Below, in pieces: positions 40,252 to 50,018 of a stretch of DNA of 64,000 nucleotides. A program made the position numbers and the translations under genes. Source of the stretch: Jannaschia faecimaris (GTDB lineage: Bacteria > Pseudomonadota > Alphaproteobacteria > Rhodobacterales > Rhodobacteraceae); contig NZ_FNPX01000005.1 of assembly GCF_900107415.1 (NCBI RefSeq), positions 124,001-188,000 of the forward strand, written 5' to 3'. Each line of letters opens with the position of its first letter. The first letter of the stretch is position 1. Under the pieces are notes generated by a model. It searched no databases. It had not been told where the DNA came from and saw only the letters and a list, made by a program, of their open reading frames with translations.

Positions 40252-41019
40252 TCACCTGCCGACTTCCTGCTGCAAACGAAGGCGGGCGACATCCTCGTGC
40301 CGATCCGCCTCTCTCTGGTCGCTCAGGCAGCCGCGAACGTAGTTCAGATGCGCCTCAACCGCCGCCTTTGCCGCCTCCGGATCACGCGCCTGCAGACCGT
40401 CGTTGATCGCCCGGTGCTGGTCCAGCAGAACGTCGCGCGTCGTGCGCTGCTTGAACATCATGGAGCGGTTGTAGAACACACCTTCACGCAACAGATCCAT
40501 CATCGAACGCATCATGTGCAGCATGATGACGTTATGCGAGGCTTCGACGATCGCCATGTGGAAATCCGCATCCAGCTCCGCTTCCTCCGAGGGGTCGCGC
40601 TTGGAATGGGAGGTTTCCATCTTGCGAAAGATCGTGTCGACCAACGCAAGATCGGTGTCCGACCCATGGGTCGCGGCGCGGGCGGCGGCCAGCCCCTCCA
40701 TGTCACGGCGAAAGGCGATGTAATCGAACAGCGCGTCCTCGTGACTGGCGAACAACCGGGTCAAGGCAGGCGAAAACGCGTTCCCAAGAACGTCGGCGAC
40801 ATAGACCCCGGCCCCGGCCTTGGTCGTCAGCAACCCCCGGTCCTGCAATGCACCCACCGCCTCGCGTAGTGACGGGCGCGACACGCCCAGACGCTCCGAC
40901 AGTTCACGCTCGGCCGGAAGCCGGTCACCGGGACGCAAGATGCCCCGCAGGATAAGATGCTCGATCTGACGCGTGACCGCCGTCGCCAACTTTTCGGACG
41001 TGATTTTCTGGAACGGCAT
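40252..41019 (-). CDS. GntR-family (FadR/FCD) transcriptional regulator
   Basis: A 255-residue regulator. The N-terminal winged helix has LRPGDRLPAERELSERLGVSRPSLREAVGALQ (about residues 28-58) and the C-terminal FCD domain is helical with metal-ligand-like Asp and His positions (DADFHMAIVEASHN). The family responds to small organic acids such as pyruvate, lactate or glycolate; the ligand here is unknown. No metabolic operon is adjacent. A candidate operator lies in front of the gene. Confidence 0.88.
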   Translation of the reverse strand: MPFQKITSEKLATAVTRQIEHLILRGILRPGDRLPAERELSERLGVSRPSLREAVGALQDRGLLTTKAGAGVYVADVLGNAFSPALTRLFASHEDALFDYIAFRRDMEGLAAARAATHGSDTDLALVDTIFRKMETSHSKRDPSEEAELDADFHMAIVEASHNVIMLHMMRSMMDLLREGVFYNRSMMFKQRTTRDVLLDQHRAINDGLQARDPEAAKAAVEAHLNYVRGCLSDQREADRHEDVARLRLQQEVGR

Positions 41020-41035
41020 GGGCTCCCCCTCGGAT

Positions 41036-41054
41036 TGGTCAGAAGATATGACCA
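41036..41054 (-). promoter_or_regulatory. candidate GntR operator
   Basis: TGGTCA-N7-TGACCA is a perfect inverted repeat located 17-35 bases upstream of the GntR gene start. GGTC/GACC half-sites occur in FadR-subfamily operators, although the spacing here is longer than the common TGGT-N3-ACCA form. Autoregulation is inferred. Confidence 0.45.
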
Positions 41055-41071
41055 CCGGGGTGGGATGCAAC

Positions 41072-41103
41072 AAAAAAGGCCCCCGATCACAAAACCGGGG
41101 GCC
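41072..41103 (-). terminator. rho-independent terminator of the OmpA-like lipoprotein gene
   Basis: On the minus strand an 8-bp perfect stem (GGCCCCCG paired with CGGGGGCC, 41078-41103) is followed directly by six T residues. It lies 20 bases after the stop of the OmpA-like gene, a clear intrinsic terminator. Confidence 0.85.
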
Positions 41104-41123
41104 AATCTTCGGACGGACGTCGA

Positions 41124-41774
41124 TCAGTTGATCGGCGTTATGATGATTTCCACGCGGCGGTTCTGACGACGCCCTTCGGCCGAGTTGTTCGACGCGATCG
41201 GCTGTGCCTCGCCCCGACCGATCGGCACGATGCGGCTGCCCGAGACGCCCTGTTCCAGCAGAACACCGGCGACCGAGCGGGCCCGGCGCTCCGACAGATC
41301 CTGGTTGTACGCAGCGGAGCCTTCGCTGTCCGTGTGGCCGATGACCTGAACGGTCGTGTTCGGATACTGCTGCAGGTTGCGTCCCAACGCCCGGATGTCC
41401 GATTGCAGATCGGCGCGCAGCGAGGCGCTGTCGGTGTCGAACAGGATATCCTGCGGCAGTGTCACGATCAGCTGCTCGCCCGTGTTACGGATCAGGATAC
41501 GGTCGTCGCCCAGTTGCGCCCGCAGATCCGCAGCCTGGCGATCAAGCCGGGAACCGATGGCCCCGCCGATCAGACCGCCGACGACGGCACCGGCAGCGAT
41601 TTCGTCGGCGCGGCTTCCGTCACCCGCGATCGCGCCGGCGGCGGCACCGATACCAGCCCCGATCAGGGCACCATTGCGGGTCCGGTTCGGCTCCCCGGTG
41701 GTGGCGTCGACGCAGCCGGCCACGATCATCGTGCCGCCAAGGGCCAGAGCAAGGGGAGCTTTGAAGAAGGTCAT
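41124..41774 (-). CDS. OmpA-family outer-membrane lipoprotein (YfiB/Pal-like)
   Basis: A 216-residue lipoprotein with lipobox VAGC (Cys21). Two glycine-zipper stretches (GALIGAGIGAAAGAIAG and GAVVGGLIGGAIGSRL, about residues 35-80) may insert in or associate with the membrane. The C-terminal OmpA domain (about 105-215) binds peptidoglycan through QVIGHTDSEGSAAYNQDLSERRA and ends RRVEIIITP. It is monocistronic with its own terminator. Confidence 0.92.
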   Translation of the reverse strand: MTFFKAPLALALGGTMIVAGCVDATTGEPNRTRNGALIGAGIGAAAGAIAGDGSRADEIAAGAVVGGLIGGAIGSRLDRQAADLRAQLGDDRILIRNTGEQLIVTLPQDILFDTDSASLRADLQSDIRALGRNLQQYPNTTVQVIGHTDSEGSAAYNQDLSERRARSVAGVLLEQGVSGSRIVPIGRGEAQPIASNNSAEGRRQNRRVEIIITPIN

Positions 41775-41924
41775 GTGTTCATTCCGTTCGTTTTCAGTCG
41801 TATCAGTTCACAACGCATGGGTGCGACGCCCGTTCCACCGAATCGCGTAGCACACGGCGAGATGGGCGGGGCTTCGCCGGTGCAAATGCTCCGACGCCGC
41901 CCGATAGGCAATAACATGCGTCAA

Positions 41925-42809
41925 TCAGGCGTCTTCAGGCCGACGCGCATCGGCCCGCGCGCCTTCCCATGCCAGCATCGCGCGCTTGACCGGCAGACCC
42001 CAGTGATAGCCGCCCAAGCCCCCGGACTTGCGCAACGCCCGGTGACACGGGATCAACCAGCTGACGGGGTTTCGACCGACCGCAGTGCCCACCGCACGCA
42101 CGGCCTTGGGATTGCCGATGGCCCCCGCGATCTCGCCATAGGTGGTCACATGGCCCGACGGGATGCGCATCAACGCCTCCCAGACCTTGATCTGGAAGGG
42201 TGCCCCGATCAGGTGTAGCCGCGCTTCACCCTTGAGCGCCCCCAACGCCGCTGCATGGGGGGCCACCGCCGCCGCGTCTTCGACGAACGTCGCCCTGGGC
42301 CAGCGCGCGACCATGTCCGCCAGCGCCGCGTCGCGCCCCGTCTCGGAGACGAAAGCCAATCCGCAGATTCCCCGATCGGTCACCATCACCAGCATCTCGC
42401 CGAACGGCCCATCAAGCCAGCCGTGCCGAATCGTCAGCCCCGCCCCGCCGCGCGCATAGTCGCCAGGCGACATCGCCTCCCATCGCAGGAACAGGTCGTG
42501 CAGCCGTCCGGTGCCTGACAGGCCCGCCTCGTGGGCCGTATCGAGAAGGGTGAACCGTTCCGACAAAAGCACCTTGGCATGGCCCAGCGTCAGGTATTGC
42601 TGGAACCGCTTGGGACTGACCCCGGCCCAGGCGCTGAATACACGTTGGAAATGCGCAGGGCTCATGCGCATCTCCCCGGCCAGCTCCTCAAGCGACGGGG
42701 GCGCGTCGGCGCGCGCATCGATCAGGTCGATGGCGCGCCGCATCAGGGCGTAGTGATAGGTCTGGTCTGCCCCGTCGTTCGCGGGATGGAGGTCGGTTGC
42801 GGGCATCAT
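41925..42809 (-). CDS. AraC-type regulator fused to O6-methylguanine-DNA methyltransferase (Ada-like, lacking the N-terminal Ada domain)
   Basis: A 294-residue fusion. The N-terminal AraC helix-turn-helix pair (about residues 25-120) is followed by the methyltransferase domain (about 125-285). Its acceptor is Cys255 in LIPCHRAL, preceded by IPSGHVTTYGEIA. Unlike E. coli Ada it has no zinc-binding N-terminal phosphotriester domain. It therefore can repair O6-alkylguanine but should sense damage differently. Confidence 0.93.
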   Translation of the reverse strand: MMPATDLHPANDGADQTYHYALMRRAIDLIDARADAPPSLEELAGEMRMSPAHFQRVFSAWAGVSPKRFQQYLTLGHAKVLLSERFTLLDTAHEAGLSGTGRLHDLFLRWEAMSPGDYARGGAGLTIRHGWLDGPFGEMLVMVTDRGICGLAFVSETGRDAALADMVARWPRATFVEDAAAVAPHAAALGALKGEARLHLIGAPFQIKVWEALMRIPSGHVTTYGEIAGAIGNPKAVRAVGTAVGRNPVSWLIPCHRALRKSGGLGGYHWGLPVKRAMLAWEGARADARRPEDA

Positions 42810-43036
42810 ATCACCTTGTCTGTCGTCCCGATCCTAGACCTCGGGTCTGCCCCCGGCGACCCGCTTCTTGCGGGAAACACCCGACCCGGAGCCAAAAGAC
42901 AGAGCAGCCCGCCCGGGGCCGCACTCGCGAAGATCAGGTATCCGAGGCCGATGATTTACCCCGCCGTTATTGAAACCCGTCGCCTGCCGTGGAACGCGGG
43001 CTGGACTGCGCGGCGCGTCCCGTCCAAAACGCCCCC

Positions 43037-43687
43037 ATGGCCAAGCAACTCCCCTTTCCCGTCATGCGCGAGATCTTCACCCGATTTCAGCAGGCCGAGC
43101 CCGAGCCCAAGGGCGAACTGGAGCATGTGAACGCTTTCACGCTCGTGGTGGCCGTGGCCCTATCTGCGCAGGCGACCGACGCGGGCGTCAACAAGGCCAC
43201 GCGCGGTCTCTTCGCGGTGGCCGACACGCCGCAAAAGATGCTCGACCTCGGGCTTGAGGGCGTGACCGAACACATAAAGACGATCGGCCTGTTCCGGCAG
43301 AAGGCCAAGAACGTCATCAAGCTGAGCCAGATGATCGTCGACGATTATGGCGGCGAAGTGCCCAGCAGCCGCGCCGCGCTAATGCGTCTGCCCGGCGTCG
43401 GGCGCAAGACGGCCAATGTCGTCCTCAACATGTGGTTCCACTACCCCGCACAGGCCGTCGACACCCATATCTTCCGCATCGGCAACCGCGCCGGCATAGC
43501 GCCGGGCAAGGACGTCGATGCCGTGGAGCGCGCCATCGAAGACAACGTCCCCGTCGAATTTCAGCAACACGCCCACCACTGGCTGATCCTGCACGGCCGC
43601 TACATCTGCGTGGCCCGCAAGCCCAAGTGCGGGGCTTGCCTGATCCGCGATCTCTGCCAGTTCGAGGACAAGACCGAACCGGCCTGA
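43037..43687 (+). CDS. nth: endonuclease III
   Basis: A 216-residue base-excision repair glycosylase/AP lyase for oxidised pyrimidines. The HhH motif LPGVGRKTANVV contains the catalytic Lys124. Asp142 in AVDTHIFRI is the second catalytic residue. The C-terminal 4Fe-4S loop has C-x6-C-x2-C-x5-C. ATG 43037 was chosen; 16 upstream residues are not conserved-looking. It is divergent from the alkyltransferase gene, making a small DNA repair neighbourhood. Confidence 0.96.
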   Translation: MAKQLPFPVMREIFTRFQQAEPEPKGELEHVNAFTLVVAVALSAQATDAGVNKATRGLFAVADTPQKMLDLGLEGVTEHIKTIGLFRQKAKNVIKLSQMIVDDYGGEVPSSRAALMRLPGVGRKTANVVLNMWFHYPAQAVDTHIFRIGNRAGIAPGKDVDAVERAIEDNVPVEFQQHAHHWLILHGRYICVARKPKCGACLIRDLCQFEDKTEPA

Positions 43688-43734
43688 CACGGCCACCCGC
43701 ATCCGCTTCCCCTTTCCATAAATATCCCGGGGGT

Positions 43735-43753
43735 CCGGGGGCAGCGCCCCCGG
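43735..43753. terminator. GC-rich hairpin after nth
   Basis: CCGGGGGC-AGC-GCCCCCGG is a perfect 8-bp stem with a three-base loop between nth and adenosine kinase. It is preceded by AAATATCCC, as in the dispersed elements elsewhere in the window. There is no T-run, so termination is uncertain. Confidence 0.4.
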
Positions 43754-43780
43754 TCCTGTCGCAAGCCCAAGGACAACCAA

Positions 43781-44767
43781 ATGACCCAGACCTACGACGT
43801 GATCGGCATCGGCAACGCCATCGTCGACGTCATCACGCCCTCCACCGACACCTTTCTCGACCAGATGGGCATCGAGAAGGGCATCATGCAACTGATCGAG
43901 CGGGACCGCGCCGAACTGCTTTATGCGTCGATGTCCGAACGGGTCGAAGCTCCGGGCGGCTCGGTCGCGAACACACTAGCGGGCATCGGCGCGCTCGGCC
44001 TCTCCACGGCCTTTATCGGCAAGGTAAAGAACGATGCCCTCGGCCGCTTCTACGCCCAAACGATGGAGGCGTCGGGCACCGCCTTCCCGAATCCGCCCAA
44101 GGCGGTCGATCTTCCGACCTCGCGCTCCATGATATTCGTGTCGCCCGACGGGGAGCGGTCGATGAACACCTACCTGGGCGCGGGGGCCGACATCGCGTCC
44201 GTTGACGTACCGGACGTCTTCGCGGGCGGCGGGATGCTGTTCCTTGAAGGCTATCTGTTCGACAAAGACGAGGGGAAGACCGCTTTTGGCGAAGCTGCGG
44301 CCAAGATGAAGGCCGCGGGCGGCAAGTCCTGCATCACCATTTCGGACCCGTTCTGCGCCGACCGGCACCGCGCCGACTTCCAGCGCCTGATCGCCAAGGA
44401 CATGGATATCGCCATCGGCAACGCCGCCGAATGGACGACGCTCTATCAGACTGATGACCTGGAGCGCGCGGTCGGGATGGCGTCGGAGGTCTGCGAAATC
44501 GTCGTCTGCACCCGGTCGGGTCAGGATGTCTGGGTCCGCTCCGGCGGGCAGAGCGTCACGTCGCCTGTCACCCCGATGCCAGTGGTCGATGCGACCGGGG
44601 CGGGCGACCAATTCGCCGCCGGGTTTCTCTATGGCCTTTCCTCCGGACGCGATCTGGAAACGGCGGCCCGCATGGGCGTCATCTGCGCGCGCGAAGTCAT
44701 CGGCCACATGGGCCCCCGCCCGACCCGGAATATCGCCGCCTTGTTCGAGGATGACGGCCTGATTTGA
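43781..44767 (+). CDS. PfkB-family adenosine kinase
   Basis: A 328-residue sugar/nucleoside kinase. It has the N-terminal VIGIGNAIVDVI, the substrate-region glycine pair APGGSVANTLAGI (about residues 55-67) and the C-terminal anion hole DATGAGDQFAAGF with catalytic Asp (about 268-280). The overall pattern matches the bacterial adenosine kinase group, which recycles adenosine to AMP. AAGGA lies seven bases upstream of the ATG. Confidence 0.87.
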   Translation: MTQTYDVIGIGNAIVDVITPSTDTFLDQMGIEKGIMQLIERDRAELLYASMSERVEAPGGSVANTLAGIGALGLSTAFIGKVKNDALGRFYAQTMEASGTAFPNPPKAVDLPTSRSMIFVSPDGERSMNTYLGAGADIASVDVPDVFAGGGMLFLEGYLFDKDEGKTAFGEAAAKMKAAGGKSCITISDPFCADRHRADFQRLIAKDMDIAIGNAAEWTTLYQTDDLERAVGMASEVCEIVVCTRSGQDVWVRSGGQSVTSPVTPMPVVDATGAGDQFAAGFLYGLSSGRDLETAARMGVICAREVIGHMGPRPTRNIAALFEDDGLI

Positions 44768-44829
44768 CCCGCACCCTCTTGCCCTTCGCGCCCGACGCGG
44801 CCACCCTCGGGCGCAAAGGGAGAGACGCC

Positions 44830-45822
44830 ATGCACATCCTCATCACCGGCGCTGCCGGCATGATCGGTCGCAAGCTGACTGACGCGCTTGTGGCGCGTGG
44901 CACGTTGCAGGGTCAGCCGATCACCGGCTTGACGCTGGTGGACATCGTGGCACCCGTCCTTCCGGACGGCGTGCCCGGTGCCGCCATCGCCGCCGACCTC
45001 TCGGACCCCGCCGCCGCCAACGCCCTGATCGAGGCGCGCCCGGATGTCATCTTCCACTTGGCCGCCATCGTCTCGGGCGAGGCGGAGGCCGACCTGCACA
45101 AGGGCTATGCCGTCAATCTGCACGGCACGATTTCCCTGTGCGATGCCATCACGCGGGAAGAAGACTACTGTCCCCGCTTGGTCTTCACCTCCTCGATCGC
45201 GGTCTTCGGCGCGCCCCTCCCCGAGGTCATCCCAGACGATCAGCCGACTCTGCCCCTCACCAGCTATGGCACGCAGAAGGCCATGGGGGAGCTGATGATC
45301 TCCGACCTGTCGCGCCGGGGTTTCATGGACGGCATCTCCCTGCGGCTGCCGACGATCTGCATTCGACCGGGCAAGCCCAACGCAGCCGCATCCGGTTTCT
45401 ATTCGTCGATCCTGCGTGAGCCGCTGGCGGGGCAGGAGGCCGTGCTTCCCGTCCCCGACACGACCCGCCACTGGTTCGCCTCCCCGCGCGCCGCCGTCGG
45501 TTTCCTGCTGCATGCTGCCGAACTCGACCTTGCACAGCTGGGCCAGGACCGCGCGCTGTCCCTGCCCGGCGTGAACGCGACAGTCGCCGACGAGATCGCC
45601 GCGTTGGAACGGATAGCCGGGCCGGCGGCCACCGCCCTGATCCGCCGTGAACCAGACGAGACCATCGCCGGAATCGTCGCAGGCTGGCCCGAGGCCTTCG
45701 ACCCGGCGCGCGCCCGCGCCTTGGGGTTCAAGGCCGAACCGGACATGGATACGATCATCCGCGCGCACATCGAGGACGAGCTGGGCGGGCATATAACGAT
45801 CAAGGAACGCGGCGCGGACTGA
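44830..45822 (+). CDS. denD: DenD-like D-erythronate dehydrogenase (SDR family)
   Basis: A 330-residue extended SDR. The NAD-binding ITGAAGMIGRKL (about residues 4-15), FHLAAIVSGEAEAD (about 73-86) and the catalytic YxxxK in SYGTQKAMGE (about 148-157) are intact. The pattern matches DenD, which oxidises D-erythronate to 2-oxo-tetronate. The partner kinase and decarboxylase genes are not in this window, so the substrate rests on sequence recall. ATG 44830 begins the Rossmann strand. Confidence 0.82.
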   Translation: MHILITGAAGMIGRKLTDALVARGTLQGQPITGLTLVDIVAPVLPDGVPGAAIAADLSDPAAANALIEARPDVIFHLAAIVSGEAEADLHKGYAVNLHGTISLCDAITREEDYCPRLVFTSSIAVFGAPLPEVIPDDQPTLPLTSYGTQKAMGELMISDLSRRGFMDGISLRLPTICIRPGKPNAAASGFYSSILREPLAGQEAVLPVPDTTRHWFASPRAAVGFLLHAAELDLAQLGQDRALSLPGVNATVADEIAALERIAGPAATALIRREPDETIAGIVAGWPEAFDPARARALGFKAEPDMDTIIRAHIEDELGGHITIKERGAD

Positions 45823-45839
45823 CCGGCCGGATTGCATGA

Positions 45840-46985
45840 TCACGCCAGCGCGGCATCCAATCGCTCGAACCCCCGGAACCGCACGCGATTGCCCCGCCGC
45901 CATCCGGTGACGCGGTAGTCCGGAAAGCGCCGCAGCACCCCCTCCAGCGCGATATGCCCCTCCATTCGCGCCAACGTCAGACCAATGCAGACATGAGCCC
46001 CCGCAGCAAAGGCCAGGTGGCGCGACGCGCCGCGATCCAGCCGCATCGTGTCGGGCGAATCAAACACCGCGGGGTCGCGGTTGGCCGCGCCGATGCACAG
46101 ATGCAGATCGGTGCCCGCCGGAATATCCAACCCGTGCAGGGTGACGGGCCGCGTCGTCTGCCGATTGCCGAACTGGTTGGGCGACTCCAGCCGCAGCGTT
46201 TCCTCCACGATCTGCGCGACGTTCCCGGCCCGACACGCCCGCTGACGGTCCAGCAGCCACAGCGCATTGCCGATCAGGTTGGTCGTCGTTTCGTGTCCGG
46301 CGTTCAGGATGAAGATACAATTGTGCAAGAGTTCCGCCTCGGACAGATCGCCGCCTTCGACCAGACGCGTCAGAACATCCGTCTCCGGATCGCCCGGCCG
46401 GGCCCGCCGCCGGGCCACCAGGTCGCGCAGGTAGGCAAGGAAATCGGTCACGGCCGCGTTGCCGTGGTCCATCTGCGCCGCTGTCAGCGCGGGCTCCAAC
46501 GCCCCCAGAATGGCCAGCGACCAATCGCGCAGCGGGCCGCGTTCGGACACCGGCACGGCCAGCAGGTTGCCGATCACCTCCACCGGGATGGTCGCCGCGA
46601 ACCCTTCGATCAGGTCCGGCGCATCCCCCAACTCCTCCATCAGCCGATCCACCAGCGCCACCAACTCGGGCTGCAACCGCTCCAGCGCCCGAGGCGTCAA
46701 CGCTCCCGTCAACACACGTCTTACCCGAGTGTGCAAAGGCGGATCGTTGAACACGAGCGACGTCGTATGGTGATCATAGAGCGGGCTTTCCCCGAACTTG
46801 GGGCCAAACACCTTGGTCTTGTCACTGCGGAAGGTCACCGCATCCTTGTAGATTGCCGTCAGATCACTGTGCCGCCCCAGCACCACCGACCCGTCCGGCT
46901 GCCACACGGCCCCCGCATCGCGCAGGGCCGCGTAATGCGGAAACGGATCATCGTGGAAACCCGCGGGCAGGTCGGTCAGGATCAT
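45840..46985 (-). CDS. cytochrome P450
   Basis: A 381-residue soluble bacterial P450. The heme-binding loop FAAGAHVCIGLTLARME places the thiolate ligand at Cys333. The I-helix ILNAGHETTTNLIGNAL carries the oxygen-activating Glu/Thr pair, and the K-helix has EETLR. The substrate is unknown. No ferredoxin or reductase gene is adjacent, so the redox partner is elsewhere. It converges with denD. Confidence 0.94.
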   Translation of the reverse strand: MILTDLPAGFHDDPFPHYAALRDAGAVWQPDGSVVLGRHSDLTAIYKDAVTFRSDKTKVFGPKFGESPLYDHHTTSLVFNDPPLHTRVRRVLTGALTPRALERLQPELVALVDRLMEELGDAPDLIEGFAATIPVEVIGNLLAVPVSERGPLRDWSLAILGALEPALTAAQMDHGNAAVTDFLAYLRDLVARRRARPGDPETDVLTRLVEGGDLSEAELLHNCIFILNAGHETTTNLIGNALWLLDRQRACRAGNVAQIVEETLRLESPNQFGNRQTTRPVTLHGLDIPAGTDLHLCIGAANRDPAVFDSPDTMRLDRGASRHLAFAAGAHVCIGLTLARMEGHIALEGVLRRFPDYRVTGWRRGNRVRFRGFERLDAALA

Positions 46986-47035
46986 GCCCCGACGATGGGG
47001 TCCGCCCCGGCCCCGGTCAACAGCGCCGGGTCAGC

Positions 47036-47230
47036 CTACCAATGGGGCGGTCGCTGATCCGCCAGCGGGACGGTGTTGCCGCCTTGGCTCTCCTGCTCGG
47101 CGGCGCGTTCCATCAGGCGCAGAACACGGCGTTCCAGCACCGCAATCTGCCCATCCTGCCGCGCGACCACGTCCGACAGGTCTTCGACCGCGCGGGTCAG
47201 GTGGGCGATGCGTTCTTCAAGGTCCTGCAT
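47036..47230 (-). CDS. slyX: SlyX-family coiled-coil protein
   Basis: A 64-residue protein with a heptad-patterned helix (about residues 3-45, LEERIAHLTRAVEDLSDVV...) and a C-terminal PPHW, the SlyX family ending. The function is unknown. It stands divergent from hisS and 50 bases upstream of the P450 gene. Confidence 0.85.
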   Translation of the reverse strand: MQDLEERIAHLTRAVEDLSDVVARQDGQIAVLERRVLRLMERAAEQESQGGNTVPLADQRPPHW

Positions 47231-47310
47231 GGGGCGCTCCTTCGGTTGCGCGCGGGCGGCGCGGGACGTAATGACACCGGCGACAAAGCCGTTTCAGATC
47301 GGGGGCCGAC

Positions 47311-48930
47311 ATGGCCAAGAAAGACAAGATACGCCGCCCCAAGGCCGAGACGCCCAAGGGCTTCCGCGACTATTTCGGCGCTGAGGTCACGCAGCGCAAG
47401 GCCATGCTGGATGCCATCGCCGAAGTCTACCACCTCTATGGCTTCGAGGCGCTGGAATCCTCGGCTGTGGAAACGGTGGAATCGCTGGGCAAATTCCTCC
47501 CCGACGTGGACCGCCCGAACGAGGGCGTCTTTGCCTGGCAGGAGGACGAGGACGCAGACTGGCTGGCGCTGCGCTACGACCTGACCGCGCCGCTCGCCCG
47601 CGTCTACGCCCAGCACCGCAACGAATTGCCCACGCCCTACCGCCGCTACGCGATGGGCCCCGTCTGGCGCAACGAGAAACCGGGCCCGGGCCGCTTCCGC
47701 CAGTTCTACCAATGCGATGCGGATACCGTGGGCACGGCGAGCGTCGCGGCGGACGCGGAGATCTGCGCGATGCTAGCGGATACGCTGGAAGCTGTCGGCA
47801 TTGAGCGCGGCGACTACATCATCCGGGTGAACAACCGGAAGGTGCTGAACGGGGTGCTGGAAGTTGCAGGGCTGGCTGGCGACGATAAAGCGCGTGAGCG
47901 CGGGATCGTGCTGCGCGCGATCGACAAGTTGGACCGGTTGGGCATTGGGGGCGTGCGGGCGCTGTTGGGAGAAGGGCGTGAGGATAAGAGCGGCGATGTC
48001 ACCGAGGGTGCGGGACTGAACGACGCAGAAATTTCTATTATCATGTCGTTTGTCCAAGCGTTCGACAAAGCACAACAACGGTTGGCGCTCGAAGCGACCG
48101 CAGCATTTGATGAAGGCAACGAAGACCGCGGCAAACAACTTGATCGTGCACGAAACTGCGTCATGGATGAGACTCGCGACCTGTACCTTGGTGATATCGA
48201 AGCACATTCGATCTGGACGGATCGCGTATTGAATGTCCTGCAGGAGATCACTGGGCACTCCGCCGTCGGTCTGGAGGGCGTTAATGAACTACGCTCAATT
48301 GCAGCGTTGAACAAAAGTTCTGGATACGCTGACGGTCGCATCGTCATCGACCCGTCGGTCGTGCGTGGCCTCGGCTACTACACCGGCCCGGTCTACGAGG
48401 CCGAACTCACCTTCGATGTTCAGAACGAAAAAGGTCAGACCGTTCAGTTCGGCTCCGTCGCGGGTGGTGGACGCTATGACGATCTGGTGACGCGCTTCAC
48501 GGGTCAGCCCGTACCCGCGACCGGCGTTTCCATAGGCGTCGACCGCCTGCTGGCCGCGCTAATCGCCAAAGGCCGCATCGACAAGACGCCGGCAGGCCCC
48601 GTCGTCGTCACCGTCATGGACCGCGACCGGATGGCCGATTACCAGACCATCTGCGCGACTTTGCGACAGGCGGGCATCCGGGCCGAAGTCTATCTCGGCA
48701 ACCCCAAGAACTTCGGCAACCAGTTGAAATATGCCGACAAGCGCGGCTCTCCGGCGGCGATCATTCAGGGCACCGACGAAGCCGCGCGCGGTGTCGTGCA
48801 GGTCAAGGACCTGATCCTGGGGGCCAAGCTGGCGCAGGAGGCGAGCCTTGAGGAATGGAAGGAAAACCCTTCCCAGACCGAAGTGCCGCTGGCCGATCTC
48901 GTCCCCTTCCTGCAAAAGCTGCTGGCATGA
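47311..48930 (+). CDS. hisS: histidyl-tRNA synthetase with an internal insertion
   Basis: A 539-residue class II synthetase. Motif 2 lies in [28 protein letters not shown] (about residues 110-138), the histidine loop is [17 protein letters not shown] (about 350-366) and motif 3 is [15 protein letters not shown]. It is about 40 residues longer than I recall for alphaproteobacterial HisS. The extra length lies roughly at residues 255-310 ([20 protein letters not shown]... through [10 protein letters not shown]). That block has clearly lower GC (about 54% over 48061-48360 by hand count) than its surroundings. The reading frame is intact, so activity is likely retained. Confidence 0.93.
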   Translation: MAKKDKIRRPKAETPKGFRDYFGAEVTQRKAMLDAIAEVYHLYGFEALESSAVETVESLGKFLPDVDRPNEGVFAWQEDEDADWLALRYDLTAPLARVYAQHRNELPTPYRRYAMGPVWRNEKPGPGRFRQFYQCDADTVGTASVAADAEICAMLADTLEAVGIERGDYIIRVNNRKVLNGVLEVAGLAGDDKARERGIVLRAIDKLDRLGIGGVRALLGEGREDKSGDVTEGAGLNDAEISIIMSFVQAFDKAQQRLALEATAAFDEGNEDRGKQLDRARNCVMDETRDLYLGDIEAHSIWTDRVLNVLQEITGHSAVGLEGVNELRSIAALNKSSGYADGRIVIDPSVVRGLGYYTGPVYEAELTFDVQNEKGQTVQFGSVAGGGRYDDLVTRFTGQPVPATGVSIGVDRLLAALIAKGRIDKTPAGPVVVTVMDRDRMADYQTICATLRQAGIRAEVYLGNPKNFGNQLKYADKRGSPAAIIQGTDEAARGVVQVKDLILGAKLAQEASLEEWKENPSQTEVPLADLVPFLQKLLA

Positions 48931-50018
48931 TCTCCGCCGACGACCGCACCCGCGCCGCCGCCCTGCTGCAAGGCTTCACCGACGCCGGGGCCATCCCGGT
49001 CGAGACGGAGATCCTGCAGCCGGCCGGCACCCTGCTGGACCTGTACGGCGAGGACATCCGGGGCCGCGCCTTCACCACCTACGACCCCCTGACTGGTGAG
49101 ACGATGCTGCGCCCGGACTTCACCGTGCCCGTGGTGCAGGCGCATATGGCGAACGGCGCGGACCCGGCGCGCTATGCCTACGCGGGCGAAGTCTTCCGCC
49201 GTCAGGAAGTCGACGAAGGCCGCCCCCGCGAATACCTGCAAGTCGGGTACGAGGTGTTCGACGGCACCGACCCGGCAGGTGCCGATGCGGAAGTGTTCGA
49301 CCTGATCGCGCGCGCCCTCGCCCCGTGGAATGCCCTGCCCGCGACGGGCGACCTGGGGCTTCTGATCGCGGCAATCGAAAGCCTGACCACGTCCGACCGG
49401 CGCCGCGCGGCCCTGCGCCGCCATCTTTGGCGGCCGGTACGTTTTCGCCGCCTGATGGAACGCTTCACCGGCACCGTCTCACCGACGCAGGCGCGCAGCG
49501 CGTTACTCTCGCAACTGAAGACGACCGCGCCCGAAGTTCTGATCGACGCGGCGGGCACCGCCGTGGGTCTGCGCGGCGCGGACGAGATCGCGGAGCGCGC
49601 CCGCGCCTTGGTCGAAGACGCCGCCACACCGCCCATCGCCCCGAGCGAGGCGGAAGTCATCTCCATGCTATTGGAAATGGACAGGCCGATGGCCGCAGCC
49701 CTTTCGCCTTTGCGCGACATGGCGGCGGATCTGCCCGGTCTGTCGGATGCCGTCGATCGCCTCGAAGCCCGGGCCGAAGCACTGGCCAAGCGCGGACACG
49801 ATCCCGCGCATCTGTCCTTCGCGCCCGCGCGGGGGCGCTCCGCGATGGAATACTACGACGGCTTCACCTTCACCTTCAGCGCGCCGGCCCATCCCGACCT
49901 GCCCCCGCTGGCGACCGGCGGGCGCTATGACGCGCTGACGGCCGTGCTGGGCCAGGGGCGCTCCATTCCGGCTGTCGGTGGCGTGATCCGGCCCGGCCTG
50001 CTGGGAGATCTGACATGA
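48927..50018 (+). CDS. hisZ: HisZ, regulatory subunit of ATP phosphoribosyltransferase
   Basis: A 363-residue histidyl-tRNA-synthetase-like protein without aminoacylation role. It binds short-form HisG and mediates histidine feedback. It has the core [13 protein letters not shown] and [16 protein letters not shown] with [11 protein letters not shown] (about residues 20-95) and [11 protein letters not shown] near 310. ATG 48927 overlaps the hisS stop (ATGA), and the end overlaps hisG. Confidence 0.94.
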   Translation: MISADDRTRAAALLQGFTDAGAIPVETEILQPAGTLLDLYGEDIRGRAFTTYDPLTGETMLRPDFTVPVVQAHMANGADPARYAYAGEVFRRQEVDEGRPREYLQVGYEVFDGTDPAGADAEVFDLIARALAPWNALPATGDLGLLIAAIESLTTSDRRRAALRRHLWRPVRFRRLMERFTGTVSPTQARSALLSQLKTTAPEVLIDAAGTAVGLRGADEIAERARALVEDAATPPIAPSEAEVISMLLEMDRPMAAALSPLRDMAADLPGLSDAVDRLEARAEALAKRGHDPAHLSFAPARGRSAMEYYDGFTFTFSAPAHPDLPPLATGGRYDALTAVLGQGRSIPAVGGVIRPGLLGDLT

